The notes below the pieces were generated by a model, which searched no databases, was not told where the DNA came from, and worked only from the letters and a program-made list of their open reading frames with translations. This document shows, in pieces, positions 24,821-31,765 of a stretch of 62,728 nt of DNA. The stretch covers positions 1 to 62,728 of the forward strand of contig MHJU01000012.1 of the NCBI GenBank assembly GCA_001818155.1. The letters are read 5' to 3'. This stretch comes from Candidatus Jacksonbacteria bacterium RIFCSPLOWO2_02_FULL_44_20 (GTDB lineage: Bacteria > Patescibacteriota > Patescibacteriia > UBA9629). The translations under genes and the position numbers were made by a program. Position 1 is the stretch's first letter, and every line of letters starts with the position of its first letter.

Positions 24821-26767
24821 ATGTCAAAAATTCTTGGCATAGACCTTGGCACCACAAACTCCTGCATGGCAATTATGGAGGGCGGCGAGTCAAAGGTTTT
24901 GGAAAATAAAGAAGGGCAACGCACCACTCCGTCAATTGTTGCGGTTTCAAAATCAGGAGAGAGGATTGTCGGAGTCGCGGCAAAACGGCAATCGGTTACA
25001 AATCCGCAAAACACTCTGTATTCAGTGAAGCGGCTTATCGGGCGCAGGTTTGACGACAATGAAGTTCAGCGTTCCATAAAAACGCTTCCGTATGAAATCC
25101 GCAAACGCGGAGAAGGAGTGGAGGTGAAAATGGGCGACAAGTGGTATACGCCGCAGGAAATTTCCGCGATGATTTTGGTGAAACTGAAAAATGACGCTGA
25201 AGAAAAGACAGGAGAAAAAATCACAGAAGCCATCATCACATGCCCCGCGTACTTTGACGACTCGCAGAGAAAAGCCACAAAAGAAGCAGGAGAAATTGCC
25301 GGGCTGAACGTCCGACGCGTTATCAACGAACCGACCGCCGCCGCGCTCGCTTACGGTTTTGACAAAAAGAAAGACGAAAAAATCGCAGTGTACGATTTGG
25401 GCGGCGGTACTTTTGACATTTCTATACTAGAAGTTTCTTCTGATACAGTGGAAGTGAAAGCGACAAACGGCGACACGCATCTTGGTGGAGACGATTTTGA
25501 TCAGATACTCATGGAATGGATTGCCGACGAATTTAAGAAAGATCAAGGTATTGATTTAAGACAGGATAAACTCGCGCTTCAGCGAATCAAAGAAGCCGCA
25601 GAAAAAGCAAAAATTGAGCTCTCAACGCAGATGGAGGTGGAAATCAACCAGCCGTTTATTACAAGCGGCGCTGAAGGGCCGAAGCATCTTCTCTTAAAAC
25701 TCACGCGCGCGAATCTAGAACAGCTTGTCGGGCATTTAGTTGAGAAAACTCTTGGGCCGGTGAAAAAGGCGCTTGCGGACGCAAAACTTTCGCCAAAAGA
25801 TATGAACGAAGTGGTGATGGTTGGAGGAATGACTCGCATGCCTCTTGTTCTTGAAACAGTTGAAAAGTTCTTCGGCAAAAAACCGCACCTCGGCGTGAAT
25901 CCGGATGAAGTGGTTGCGGTCGGAGCCGCTGTGCAGGCCGGCGTTTTACAAGGGGATGTGAAGGATGTATTGTTGCTTGACGTAACGCCCCTTACTTTGG
26001 GAATTGAAACTTTGGGCGGAGTCCGGACGCCGCTTATTGAACGAAACACCACTATTCCGACCGCAAAATCGCAAGTTTTTTCAACAGCCGGAGACAGCCA
26101 GACGTCAGTTGAGATTCATGTTTTACAAGGCGAGCGCGAGATGTCCGGAGACAACAAGACGCTTGGCAAGTTTATTTTAGACGGAATTCCTCCGGCTCCC
26201 CGCGGCGTGCCGCAAGTTGAAGTAACTTTTGACATAGACGCAAACGGAATTTTGCATGTAACCGCAAAAGACAAGGCAACCGGAAAAGAACAGAAAATTA
26301 CGATTACAGGTTCAACAGGATTGTCAAAAGATGAAATTGAGCGTATGAAGCGCGATGCGGAATTGCACGCGGATGAGGACAAGAAAAAGAAAGAATTGAT
26401 TCAGGAGCGCAACACCGCAGAGAGCTTGGCGTACACAGCCGAGAAAACCGTGAAAGAGGCTGGCGACAAAATAAGCTCGGATGAGAAAAAGGATGTGGAA
26501 GATCATGTGAAAAAAGTGCGGGATACTTTAATCGGAGAGGATGCCGGCGCAATCAAACAAAGCGCCGAGACATTGGGCCAAGTTTTGCAGAAAATCGGCG
26601 CGAAGATGTATCAGGCGTCGCAAAGCGCCGAGGCTGAAGGCGGAGCCGGAACAGAAAGCGCAAGTCCATCCGGAGCCGGCGATCAATCAGAACAAGGAGA
26701 AAGTAAAAAAGATAATGTCGTGGAGGGGGAGTATGAGGAGGTGAAGGATGAGAAAAAGAGTGAGTAG
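24821..26767 (+). CDS. dnaK: Hsp70 chaperone DnaK
   Basis: ATP-dependent chaperone, 648 aa. Nucleotide-binding domain: [45 protein letters not shown]; linker [18 protein letters not shown]; substrate-binding domain and helical lid follow, with an acidic tail ending [10 protein letters not shown]. Length is normal. Downstream genes (PIN, 27233) follow within 4 nt. It lies in a block with hrcA, grpE, hsp20 and dnaJ but separated from grpE by hsp20, a small membrane gene and fic. Confidence 0.98.
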   Translation: MSKILGIDLGTTNSCMAIMEGGESKVLENKEGQRTTPSIVAVSKSGERIVGVAAKRQSVTNPQNTLYSVKRLIGRRFDDNEVQRSIKTLPYEIRKRGEGVEVKMGDKWYTPQEISAMILVKLKNDAEEKTGEKITEAIITCPAYFDDSQRKATKEAGEIAGLNVRRVINEPTAAALAYGFDKKKDEKIAVYDLGGGTFDISILEVSSDTVEVKATNGDTHLGGDDFDQILMEWIADEFKKDQGIDLRQDKLALQRIKEAAEKAKIELSTQMEVEINQPFITSGAEGPKHLLLKLTRANLEQLVGHLVEKTLGPVKKALADAKLSPKDMNEVVMVGGMTRMPLVLETVEKFFGKKPHLGVNPDEVVAVGAAVQAGVLQGDVKDVLLLDVTPLTLGIETLGGVRTPLIERNTTIPTAKSQVFSTAGDSQTSVEIHVLQGEREMSGDNKTLGKFILDGIPPAPRGVPQVEVTFDIDANGILHVTAKDKATGKEQKITITGSTGLSKDEIERMKRDAELHADEDKKKKELIQERNTAESLAYTAEKTVKEAGDKISSDEKKDVEDHVKKVRDTLIGEDAGAIKQSAETLGQVLQKIGAKMYQASQSAEAEGGAGTESASPSGAGDQSEQGESKKDNVVEGEYEEVKDEKKSE

Positions 26768-26771
26768 GATT

Positions 26772-27236
26772 ATGGCTAAAAAACAGACAATGTATTTAGA
26801 GACGTCAGTGATTTCCGCGTATTTTGATTTTTGGAAAGGGAATCCTCCACAGCAACGCTATACGCGACAGTTCTGGAAAGAAATTGTGCCGCATCATCGT
26901 GTGTATATTTCCGATATTTGCTTGCAAGAGTTAAGTCAGGCTCAAGAAGAGTGGTATAGAAATTATTTGGATATACTGCGCGACATTGAGATTATTACTG
27001 CTACCATGACAGTGAATATTTTAGCGAGAAAGTATGTCAGCGCTGGGATTATTCCAAAAAATAAACTTAACGATGCAAATCATTTAGCGATTGCGTCGCT
27101 TCACAGAATGGACTTTCTTGTTTCGTGGAATCAGGAGCATATTGTGCGTCCGCATAAGATACATCAGGTAATCGTTTTTAACAGAAGTCAGAATATACAT
27201 ATTCCAACTATTGTAAAACCAAGTGATTTTTTATGA
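26772..27236 (+). CDS. PIN-domain protein, putative ribonuclease
   Basis: A 154-residue protein with PIN features: TMYLETSVISAYFD (first acidic residues), ISDICLQELSQAQEE, and KLNDANHLAIASLHRMDFLVSWNQEHI (the C-terminal acidic site). PIN domains are often toxin RNases. The start at 26772 (MAKKQTMYLETS) is 4 nt after the dnaK stop; the ORF-track start overlaps dnaK. It overlaps the next small gene by 4 nt, so the two look like a pair, though a toxin-first order is unusual. Confidence 0.78.
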   Translation: MAKKQTMYLETSVISAYFDFWKGNPPQQRYTRQFWKEIVPHHRVYISDICLQELSQAQEEWYRNYLDILRDIEIITATMTVNILARKYVSAGIIPKNKLNDANHLAIASLHRMDFLVSWNQEHIVRPHKIHQVIVFNRSQNIHIPTIVKPSDFL

Positions 27237-27454
27237 GAAAAGAACCTTATTTTATGCAGGAATTACATAAACAGAGAGAGAGAGAGGCGCGTATTTTGCG
27301 GACGCGGTTTAGAGGGGACTTTAACGCGTATTGGCAATGGACTATGGGGTGTTTGACTAAGAGCTTGAAAGAACAGGGGTACCGTATAGAGAACAGTAAA
27401 AGTGGAGTTGGCCGCTTGATGAAAGAGCGAAATGCGCGCGTGAACAAGAAGTAA
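27233..27454 (+). CDS. Small basic protein coupled to the PIN gene
   Basis: A 73-residue, strongly basic and probably helical protein (QREREARILRTRFRGDFNAYWQWTMGCL) without a family I recognise. Its ATG overlaps the PIN stop (ATGA). It could be the PIN partner/antitoxin; nothing in the sequence proves this. Confidence 0.5.
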   Translation: MRKEPYFMQELHKQREREARILRTRFRGDFNAYWQWTMGCLTKSLKEQGYRIENSKSGVGRLMKERNARVNKK

Positions 27455-27463
27455 AAGAAAAAA

Positions 27464-27527
27464 AGCTCCGTTCGCGCGTCATCAGTTTCTCTGGTTGATG
27501 AACGCGTTACTTAGAGCATTTTGTCAT
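27464..27527 (-). terminator. Terminator of small membrane protein B
   Basis: CGCGTCATCA and TGATGAACGCG form the core stem (one bulged A) and GCTC/GAGC an outer stem. On the minus strand it ends in GAGCTTTTTTTCTTTT. Confidence 0.7.
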
Positions 27528-27534
27528 ATTGAGA

Positions 27535-27741
27535 TTATTTTATTCTAAATTTTATCTCAATAAATCTTATCTCAATATGACTGATTCCTTCAACTACCAT
27601 TAGGGCGATTGTCCCAATGATAGTTGATAAAACAACAATCATTAACATCTTAGTGATTATGTGTACATTCTCTGGAATAAACCAGAGAAAAAATCCTCCT
27701 GCTAAGCAGGAGGACACAAATCCGATGAAAAATTTTTTCAT
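27535..27741 (-). CDS. 68-residue membrane protein B
   Basis: MKKFFIGFVSSCLAGGFFLWFIPENVHIITKMLMIVVLSTIIGTIALMVVEG has two hydrophobic spans followed by a short charged tail (SHIEIRFIEIKFRIK). The leader AAAAGGAGGTGAGAAAA before the ATG is nearly identical to that of protein A (23389-23541). The sequences of the two proteins are not clearly homologous. Function unknown; it is divergent from dnaJ. Confidence 0.65.
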   Translation of the reverse strand: MKKFFIGFVSSCLAGGFFLWFIPENVHIITKMLMIVVLSTIIGTIALMVVEGISHIEIRFIEIKFRIK

Positions 27742-27763
27742 TTTTCTCACCTCCTTTTTATGA

Positions 27764-27813
27764 GAAAAAATCGGCCGGGTTTTGGATTTGCATTATGCAG
27801 ACCAAGCCGATTC
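27764..27813 (-). promoter_or_regulatory. Terminator-like hairpin in the leader of membrane protein B
   Basis: On the minus strand AATCGGC (27812-27806) pairs with GCCGATT (27775-27769), followed by TTTTTCTC; inside are TTGG/CCAA and TGCAT/ATGCA pairings. It lies between the promoter and the ribosome-binding site, the position of an attenuator or RNA switch. Confidence 0.55.
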
Positions 27814-27826
27814 CAGAGAACAAAAC

Positions 27827-27855
27827 ACTATAGCACTTCTTCTTCTTCTTGTCAA
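27827..27855 (-). promoter_or_regulatory. Promoter with short AGA-repeat spacer (4 units)
   Basis: On the minus strand: TTGACA (27855-27850), spacer (AGA)4-AG-TGC of exactly 17 nt, TATAGT (27832-27827) with an extended TGC. It is near-ideal for the housekeeping sigma factor. It is the short-spacer twin of 23590-23630. Confidence 0.8.
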
Positions 27856-27881
27856 GAGTAGAACGCAAAGAAGCATGACCT

Positions 27882-29027
27882 TTGGCAAAAGATTACTACA
27901 ACCTATTAGGCGTCTCAAAAAACTCTTCGGAAGAGGAGATTAAAAAAGCGTTCCGCGCGCTCGCTCATCAATATCATCCGGATAAAAAAAGCGGCAATGA
28001 AGCCAAGTTCAAGGAACTGAACGAAGCGTATCAAGTATTGAGCGATCCGGAAAAACGCAAAAAATACGATCAGTTCGGCGCGAGCTTTGAACAAATGGGC
28101 GGATGGGAATCCGCAACCGGCGGAGCGCACTGGGAAGATATAATGAACGCGTTTCGGCAAGGCGGCGCGCGCGCGGGCGGTAATTTTGGCGGCAATGAAT
28201 TTGCCGGATTTTCTTTTGATATCGGCGATATTTTCAGCGAGTTTTTCGGAGGTCGCGCGTCTTCGTCCAGCATGAGTGGCGCTAGTCGCTCGCGTTCATC
28301 TCGCGGAAGGGACATTGAGATCGCTATTGAGATTGAATTTTTAGAAGCCGTAACCGGCGCAGAACGCACGCTTGAATTGAAAAAGTTTGACAAGTGCTCG
28401 CGGTGCAAGGGCAATCGGGCAGAACCCGGAACTCCTCTTATCACATGCAAGGAGTGCGGAGGAAGAGGAGAGGTTTCGCAAACGCGGCAAACCATTCTTG
28501 GAGTTATGCGCACAAGCGGCCAGTGCGGAAAGTGTGGCGGCGAAGGCGTATTCCCGAAACTTAACTGCAAACACTGCAACGGAGACGGCATGGAACGCGT
28601 TGCAAAAAAAATCAAAGTGAGAATCCCGGCCGGCATTCAAAACGGAGAGGCGATTCGCATAAGCGGCGAAGGCGAGATTTCTGAAAACGCGGCGCGCTAT
28701 GGGGATTTATACGTCGGCGTCCGCATTCGCTCGCATCATAAATTTAAGAGGGATGGCGACGACATTCACTCAAGCGAACTGATCTCATTCACACAAGCCG
28801 CGCTCGGCGATAAAATTCGCGCGGACACGGCGCACGGAAAAGTTGAATTGAAAATTCCCGCAGGCACCGAGTCCGGCACTGCATTCAAATTGAAACACAA
28901 GGGCGTGCCTAGTTTGCGTGGCGGAGGAGAGGGAGATCATTATGTTACGGTAAAAATTGTTGTTCCTGAACGAGTAAGCGCAAAAGCTAAAAAATTATTG
29001 AATGAGTTAAAAGAAGAGGGGCTATGA
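27882..29027 (+). CDS. dnaJ: DnaJ (Hsp40) co-chaperone
   Basis: It stimulates DnaK ATPase and delivers substrates. J domain: DYYNLLGVSKNSSEEEIKKAFRALAHQYHPDKK with HPD; Gly-rich region with FGGRASSSSMSGASRSR; four zinc-finger repeats CSRCKGNR, CKECGGRGE, CGKCGGEG, CKHCNGDG; C-terminal substrate domains. 381 aa, normal. The only start that fits is a TTG (27882); an ATG 7 nt upstream is out of frame. It overlaps the next gene by ATGA. Confidence 0.96.
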   Translation: MAKDYYNLLGVSKNSSEEEIKKAFRALAHQYHPDKKSGNEAKFKELNEAYQVLSDPEKRKKYDQFGASFEQMGGWESATGGAHWEDIMNAFRQGGARAGGNFGGNEFAGFSFDIGDIFSEFFGGRASSSSMSGASRSRSSRGRDIEIAIEIEFLEAVTGAERTLELKKFDKCSRCKGNRAEPGTPLITCKECGGRGEVSQTRQTILGVMRTSGQCGKCGGEGVFPKLNCKHCNGDGMERVAKKIKVRIPAGIQNGEAIRISGEGEISENAARYGDLYVGVRIRSHHKFKRDGDDIHSSELISFTQAALGDKIRADTAHGKVELKIPAGTESGTAFKLKHKGVPSLRGGGEGDHYVTVKIVVPERVSAKAKKLLNELKEEGL

Positions 29028-30316
29028 ATACGCCACATATTCTCGGTGTTCGCGTGGATGATATTTCGCTCCAAGATGCTCTGCAGAATATAGAGATGGA
29101 GCTGTCGTCTTCCGCTTCACAAAATTTTGTTGTTACTCCAAACCCAGAGATATGCCTTTTAGCAGAAAAGAACGAAGAGTATCGTCGCCATATTCTTGGG
29201 TTGGCGTTCTTGGCTTTGCCTGATGGCTTCGGATTAAAAATTGCCGCGTGGATACTTGGCACTCGTTTGAAGAATCGTGTAACAGGCGTTGACTTTATTT
29301 ATGGACTCATGGAACGCGCCAGTCAAAAAGGTTGGCGCGTTTTTTTGTTTGGAGGAGAGGGCGTGGCTCTCCGATGTGCTCAAATTTTAATGGGGCGATA
29401 TCGGGGGTTGAAGGTTGTTGGAACCTTGGATGGTGAAATTACAAATTACAAATTACAAATTACAAATAAAATCCAAATTTCAAATGATCAAATTGTTGAA
29501 ACTATCAATCAAGCGCGACCAGATATTTTGCTCGTTGCTCTTGGAGCTCCGAAGCAGGAGAAGTGGATTGCGGAAAATCTTCCCAGACTTCCATCAGTGA
29601 AACTTGCCATTGGGGTAGGAGGCACATTTGATTTTATCGCGGGACGCATAAAGCGCGCGCCAAAAATACTGCGCTCAAAAGGATTGGAATGGTTCTGGCG
29701 GTTGGTAATACAGCCGTGGCGGCTCCATCGCATCTACAACGCTACCTTGAGATTTCTCTTTACAGTGCTACTATGGAAAGTGCGGATGAGTTTTAAGTAC
29801 AGACGAAACGTTGTTGGCTTGATTGTGCGAGATAACGGCGGGTGTAGTTCAGTGGTAGAATGTCTGCTTCCCAAGCAGAAGATCGCCGGTTCGATCCCGG
29901 TCACCCGCTCCAATTTAAAAGTTTTACTGGTTGAACGTAACGACGAGCCCGGCCACTGGCAATTTCCACAGGGCGGGATTGACAAGGGAGAAACGCCAAG
30001 AAACGCGATAATGAGAGAAATGAAGGAAGAGCTTGGCACTGATAAACTAAAAATCATCAAATATGTTCAGGATTTTCATCGCTACATTTGGCCTAAAGTA
30101 GATAAACTTCGCCGCGGCTATCGCGGACAAAAACAAGATTTATTTATTTTGGAATTCACTGGCGCCGAGGGCGATATTCATATAGACAACCGCGAGCACA
30201 GTAATTATCAGTGGGCGCATTTTGATAAAGCGGTTGAGACAGTGCACGAAGTCAGAAAAGAGCAAACGCAAAAAGCATTAACTATTTTTTACTATGCCGG
30301 AAATTATCACCACTAA
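29024..30316 (+). CDS. WecG/TagA glycosyltransferase fused to an RppH-like NUDIX hydrolase, with a tRNA gene inside
   Basis: One 430-codon frame. Residues 1-254 are a GT26 WecG/TagA/CpsF transferase, which adds a sugar to a lipid-linked precursor (PNPEICLLAEKNEEY, ALPDGFGL, RVTGVDFIYGLMER, LVALGAPKQEKWI, GVGGTFDFIAGRIKRAP). An AT-rich repeat adds TNYKLQITNKIQISN near residue 145. From residue 255 (ATG 29786) comes an RppH-like NUDIX: KYRRNVVGLIVRDN, then 25 codons that are the tRNA-Gly gene, then LKVLLVERNDEPGHWQFPQGG with the Nudix box GGIDKGETPRNAIMREMKEELGT. Removing exactly the 75-nt tRNA gives RDN-D-LKVLLVER, a normal NUDIX start. No stop separates the two domains; separate translation from 29786 is possible. 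Confidence 0.82.
   Translation: MNTPHILGVRVDDISLQDALQNIEMELSSSASQNFVVTPNPEICLLAEKNEEYRRHILGLAFLALPDGFGLKIAAWILGTRLKNRVTGVDFIYGLMERASQKGWRVFLFGGEGVALRCAQILMGRYRGLKVVGTLDGEITNYKLQITNKIQISNDQIVETINQARPDILLVALGAPKQEKWIAENLPRLPSVKLAIGVGGTFDFIAGRIKRAPKILRSKGLEWFWRLVIQPWRLHRIYNATLRFLFTVLLWKVRMSFKYRRNVVGLIVRDNGGCSSVVECLLPKQKIAGSIPVTRSNLKVLLVERNDEPGHWQFPQGGIDKGETPRNAIMREMKEELGTDKLKIIKYVQDFHRYIWPKVDKLRRGYRGQKQDLFILEFTGAEGDIHIDNREHSNYQWAHFDKAVETVHEVRKEQTQKALTIFYYAGNYHH
29436..29487. repeat. AATTACA tandem low-complexity repeat inside the glycosyltransferase gene
   Basis: Four copies of AAATTAC in tandem followed by AAATAAAATCCAAATTTCAAATGATC. It is translated in frame and resembles the intergenic repeat at 16738-16826. 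Confidence 0.75.
29838..29912 (+). tRNA. tRNA-Gly (anticodon CCC), CCA encoded
   Basis: Acceptor GCGGGTG/CACCCGC, discriminator T and genomic CCA; D arm GTTCAGTGGTAGAAT; anticodon stem TCTGC/GCAGA with loop TTCCCAA (anticodon CCC); T arm CCGG-TTCGATC-CCGG. It is complete and standard, 75 nt with CCA. It lies wholly inside the open NUDIX frame and its length is a multiple of three with no in-frame stop. Confidence 0.95.
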
Positions 30317-30656
30317 AATTGCGCCTGATCGTTTACAATATCACCTTAATAATACTTTTGGCGATATGGTGAAGTTCGTGGCAGATATTGGAAAAGGCGT
30401 CCTTGCGCTTGGCGGGGAAATGCATGCGGATTGCGAGGAAATGTTACTACAAGCAGATTCAAAACAGGAGAATTTGTGGGGGGCGAATATATACCCATAC
30501 AAAGAAGGAGATGAACGGGTAGAATATGTATCTCTCATAAATATACGTCCTCATCAGGATAATAGAGAGATGTACATTCAAGATCCGCATATCAGATTGC
30601 AAATAAAAGCGATAGCAGACAAACTGCTTCTTTCACCCGATGATCAAATGGCATAA
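30294..30656 (+). CDS. DUF5674 family protein
   Basis: 120 residues, with EIITTKI at the start, FGDMVKFVADIGKGVLALGGEMHADCEEMLL, SKQENLWGANIYPYKEGDERVEYVSLINIRP and a helical end; this matches my memory of DUF5674, a family of unknown function common in Patescibacteria. It overlaps the NUDIX end by 23 nt and the next small gene by 17 nt. A decayed paralogue lies at 37073-37433 and a stub at 33463. Confidence 0.78.
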   Translation: MPEIITTKIAPDRLQYHLNNTFGDMVKFVADIGKGVLALGGEMHADCEEMLLQADSKQENLWGANIYPYKEGDERVEYVSLINIRPHQDNREMYIQDPHIRLQIKAIADKLLLSPDDQMA

Positions 30657-30963
30657 AAATTTAACGCAGGAAAAATGGAACGAATATCCCTTGTCAAAGC
30701 AAATGCTTATGATAGGAACCGAATTTGCTCGCATGTTGCATCAGAAAAGTTTAGAATCTTTGCAAAAATGTTTTGAGCGTTCTTTTGAATTACTTGATTT
30801 GAGTTTTAATGATCCTAAAGTTAAAGCAGGCAAGCGTGAGCTATTTGCGTTGCGAACATTATTAAATGATCAACTTAACAGAGGATTGAGGCGAGATGAA
30901 ATTGAACGATGCTATCAGTATTGTCTGCAATTTCACAAATTGCCCGATTCAGGGAGACAATAA
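30640..30963 (+). CDS. Helical partner protein of the DUF5674 cassette
   Basis: A 107-residue, all-helical, charged protein without a family I know. Residues 38-105 (CFERSFELLDLSFNDPKVKAGKRELFALRTLLND) clearly match the protein remnant at 37467-37691, which also follows a DUF5674 gene. The repeated pairing suggests that the two proteins act together. It overlaps its neighbour DUF5674 gene. Confidence 0.65.
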   Translation: MIKWHKNLTQEKWNEYPLSKQMLMIGTEFARMLHQKSLESLQKCFERSFELLDLSFNDPKVKAGKRELFALRTLLNDQLNRGLRRDEIERCYQYCLQFHKLPDSGRQ

Positions 30964-30967
30964 CATT

Positions 30968-31555
30968 ATGAAACTATTACCAGAAATTCAAACGCGCCGC
31001 AGTCCAATCATTTTTCAAAATAGGCCTGTTGAGCAGGAAAAGATAGAGGTAGTGCTGGAAGCCGCGCGATGGGCGCCGTCTTCGTATAATCATCAACCAT
31101 GGCGATATATTGTTGTAAACGAAAATGAGGCTTTGAATAAGGCGCGCAAAGGACTTGTGGCGGGAAATTTTTGGGCAAAACAGGCGCCAATATTGATTAT
31201 CGCTCTTTCCAAGCCTGAATTTGACGATACAGTTGATGGCAAAGAGTATTATTTGTACGATACCGGACAATCAGTAATGTCGCTTGCGCTTGAGGCAGAG
31301 CACCTTGGATTATCAACGCATCAGATGCTCGGATTTACAGAAGCTACAATTAAGAAAGAGTTTGCGATACCTGATCCGTGGCGTGTTATTGTGTTAATAG
31401 CATTAGGTTATGAGGCCGATATGGCAAGAGATAAGCGAGGTATAGTACAAAAACTTGGTATGCAAGTTTTTGAAAAAATACGAGAACGCATGGTAAAGCC
31501 TCGCGAGCGAAAATCGCTCCAAGAAATTGCGAGCTTTAATACATTTGCTTTTTAA
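30968..31555 (+). CDS. Nitroreductase family FMN oxidoreductase
   Basis: 195 residues: RRSPIIFQNRPVEQEKIEVVLEAARWAPSSYNHQPWRYIVV is the classic FMN-binding start, followed by YDTGQSVMSLALEAEHLGLSTHQMLGF and VIVLIALGYEA. These NAD(P)H:FMN enzymes reduce nitro- or quinone-like compounds; the substrate is unknown. The ORF track begins at 30896 inside the previous gene; the ATG at 30968 (MKLLPEIQTRRSP) is preferred, 4 nt after the previous stop. Confidence 0.87.
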   Translation: MKLLPEIQTRRSPIIFQNRPVEQEKIEVVLEAARWAPSSYNHQPWRYIVVNENEALNKARKGLVAGNFWAKQAPILIIALSKPEFDDTVDGKEYYLYDTGQSVMSLALEAEHLGLSTHQMLGFTEATIKKEFAIPDPWRVIVLIALGYEADMARDKRGIVQKLGMQVFEKIRERMVKPRERKSLQEIASFNTFAF

Positions 31556-31578
31556 GGTGAAATAGTGCAAAAGAATTT

Positions 31579-31665
31579 ATGAACCTTGAAGAAGTTGCCA
31601 AAGAACTAAATTCCATTAAGTCCCGTAACAATCGCGTTGAAGCGGACATGGTGGATGAAACATAA
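31579..31665 (+). pseudogene. Short N-terminal stub of a small Patescibacteria membrane protein
   Basis: MNLEEVAKELNSIKSRNNRVEADMVDET then stop: 28 codons just upstream of tRNA-Pro. From memory it resembles the first part of a small protein family (RNARVEADKAWETS followed by membrane helices). Here the membrane part is missing, so it is probably a stub left at the tRNA gene. Confidence 0.4.
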
Positions 31666-31677
31666 TTCGTAAATTAT

Positions 31678-31753
31678 CGGGCTGTAGCGCAGTTGGTAGC
31701 GCACATGCATGGGGTGCATGGGGTCGCGGGTTCGAGTCCCGCCAGCCCGACCA
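31678..31753 (+). tRNA. tRNA-Pro (anticodon GGG), CCA encoded
   Basis: Acceptor CGGGCTG/CAGCCCG, discriminator A and CCA; anticodon stem CATGC/GCATG with loop ATGGGGT (GGG); T arm GCGGG-TTCGAGT-CCCGC. It is complete. The ORF-track start at 31709 for the next gene lies inside this tRNA and is an artefact. Confidence 0.95.
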
Positions 31754-31765
31754 AGTTTTAAATTT

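Noticed and set aside
25579-26382. Minus-strand ORFs opposite dnaK
   Set aside because: Ser/Thr/Phe-rich antisense shadows of a strongly codon-biased gene; no recognisable domain.
31709-31765. N-terminal extension of the Clp-fold protease (MGCMGSRVRVPPARPS...)
   Set aside because: This is the tRNA-Pro sequence read as protein; the ATG at 31766 starts the real family homology.
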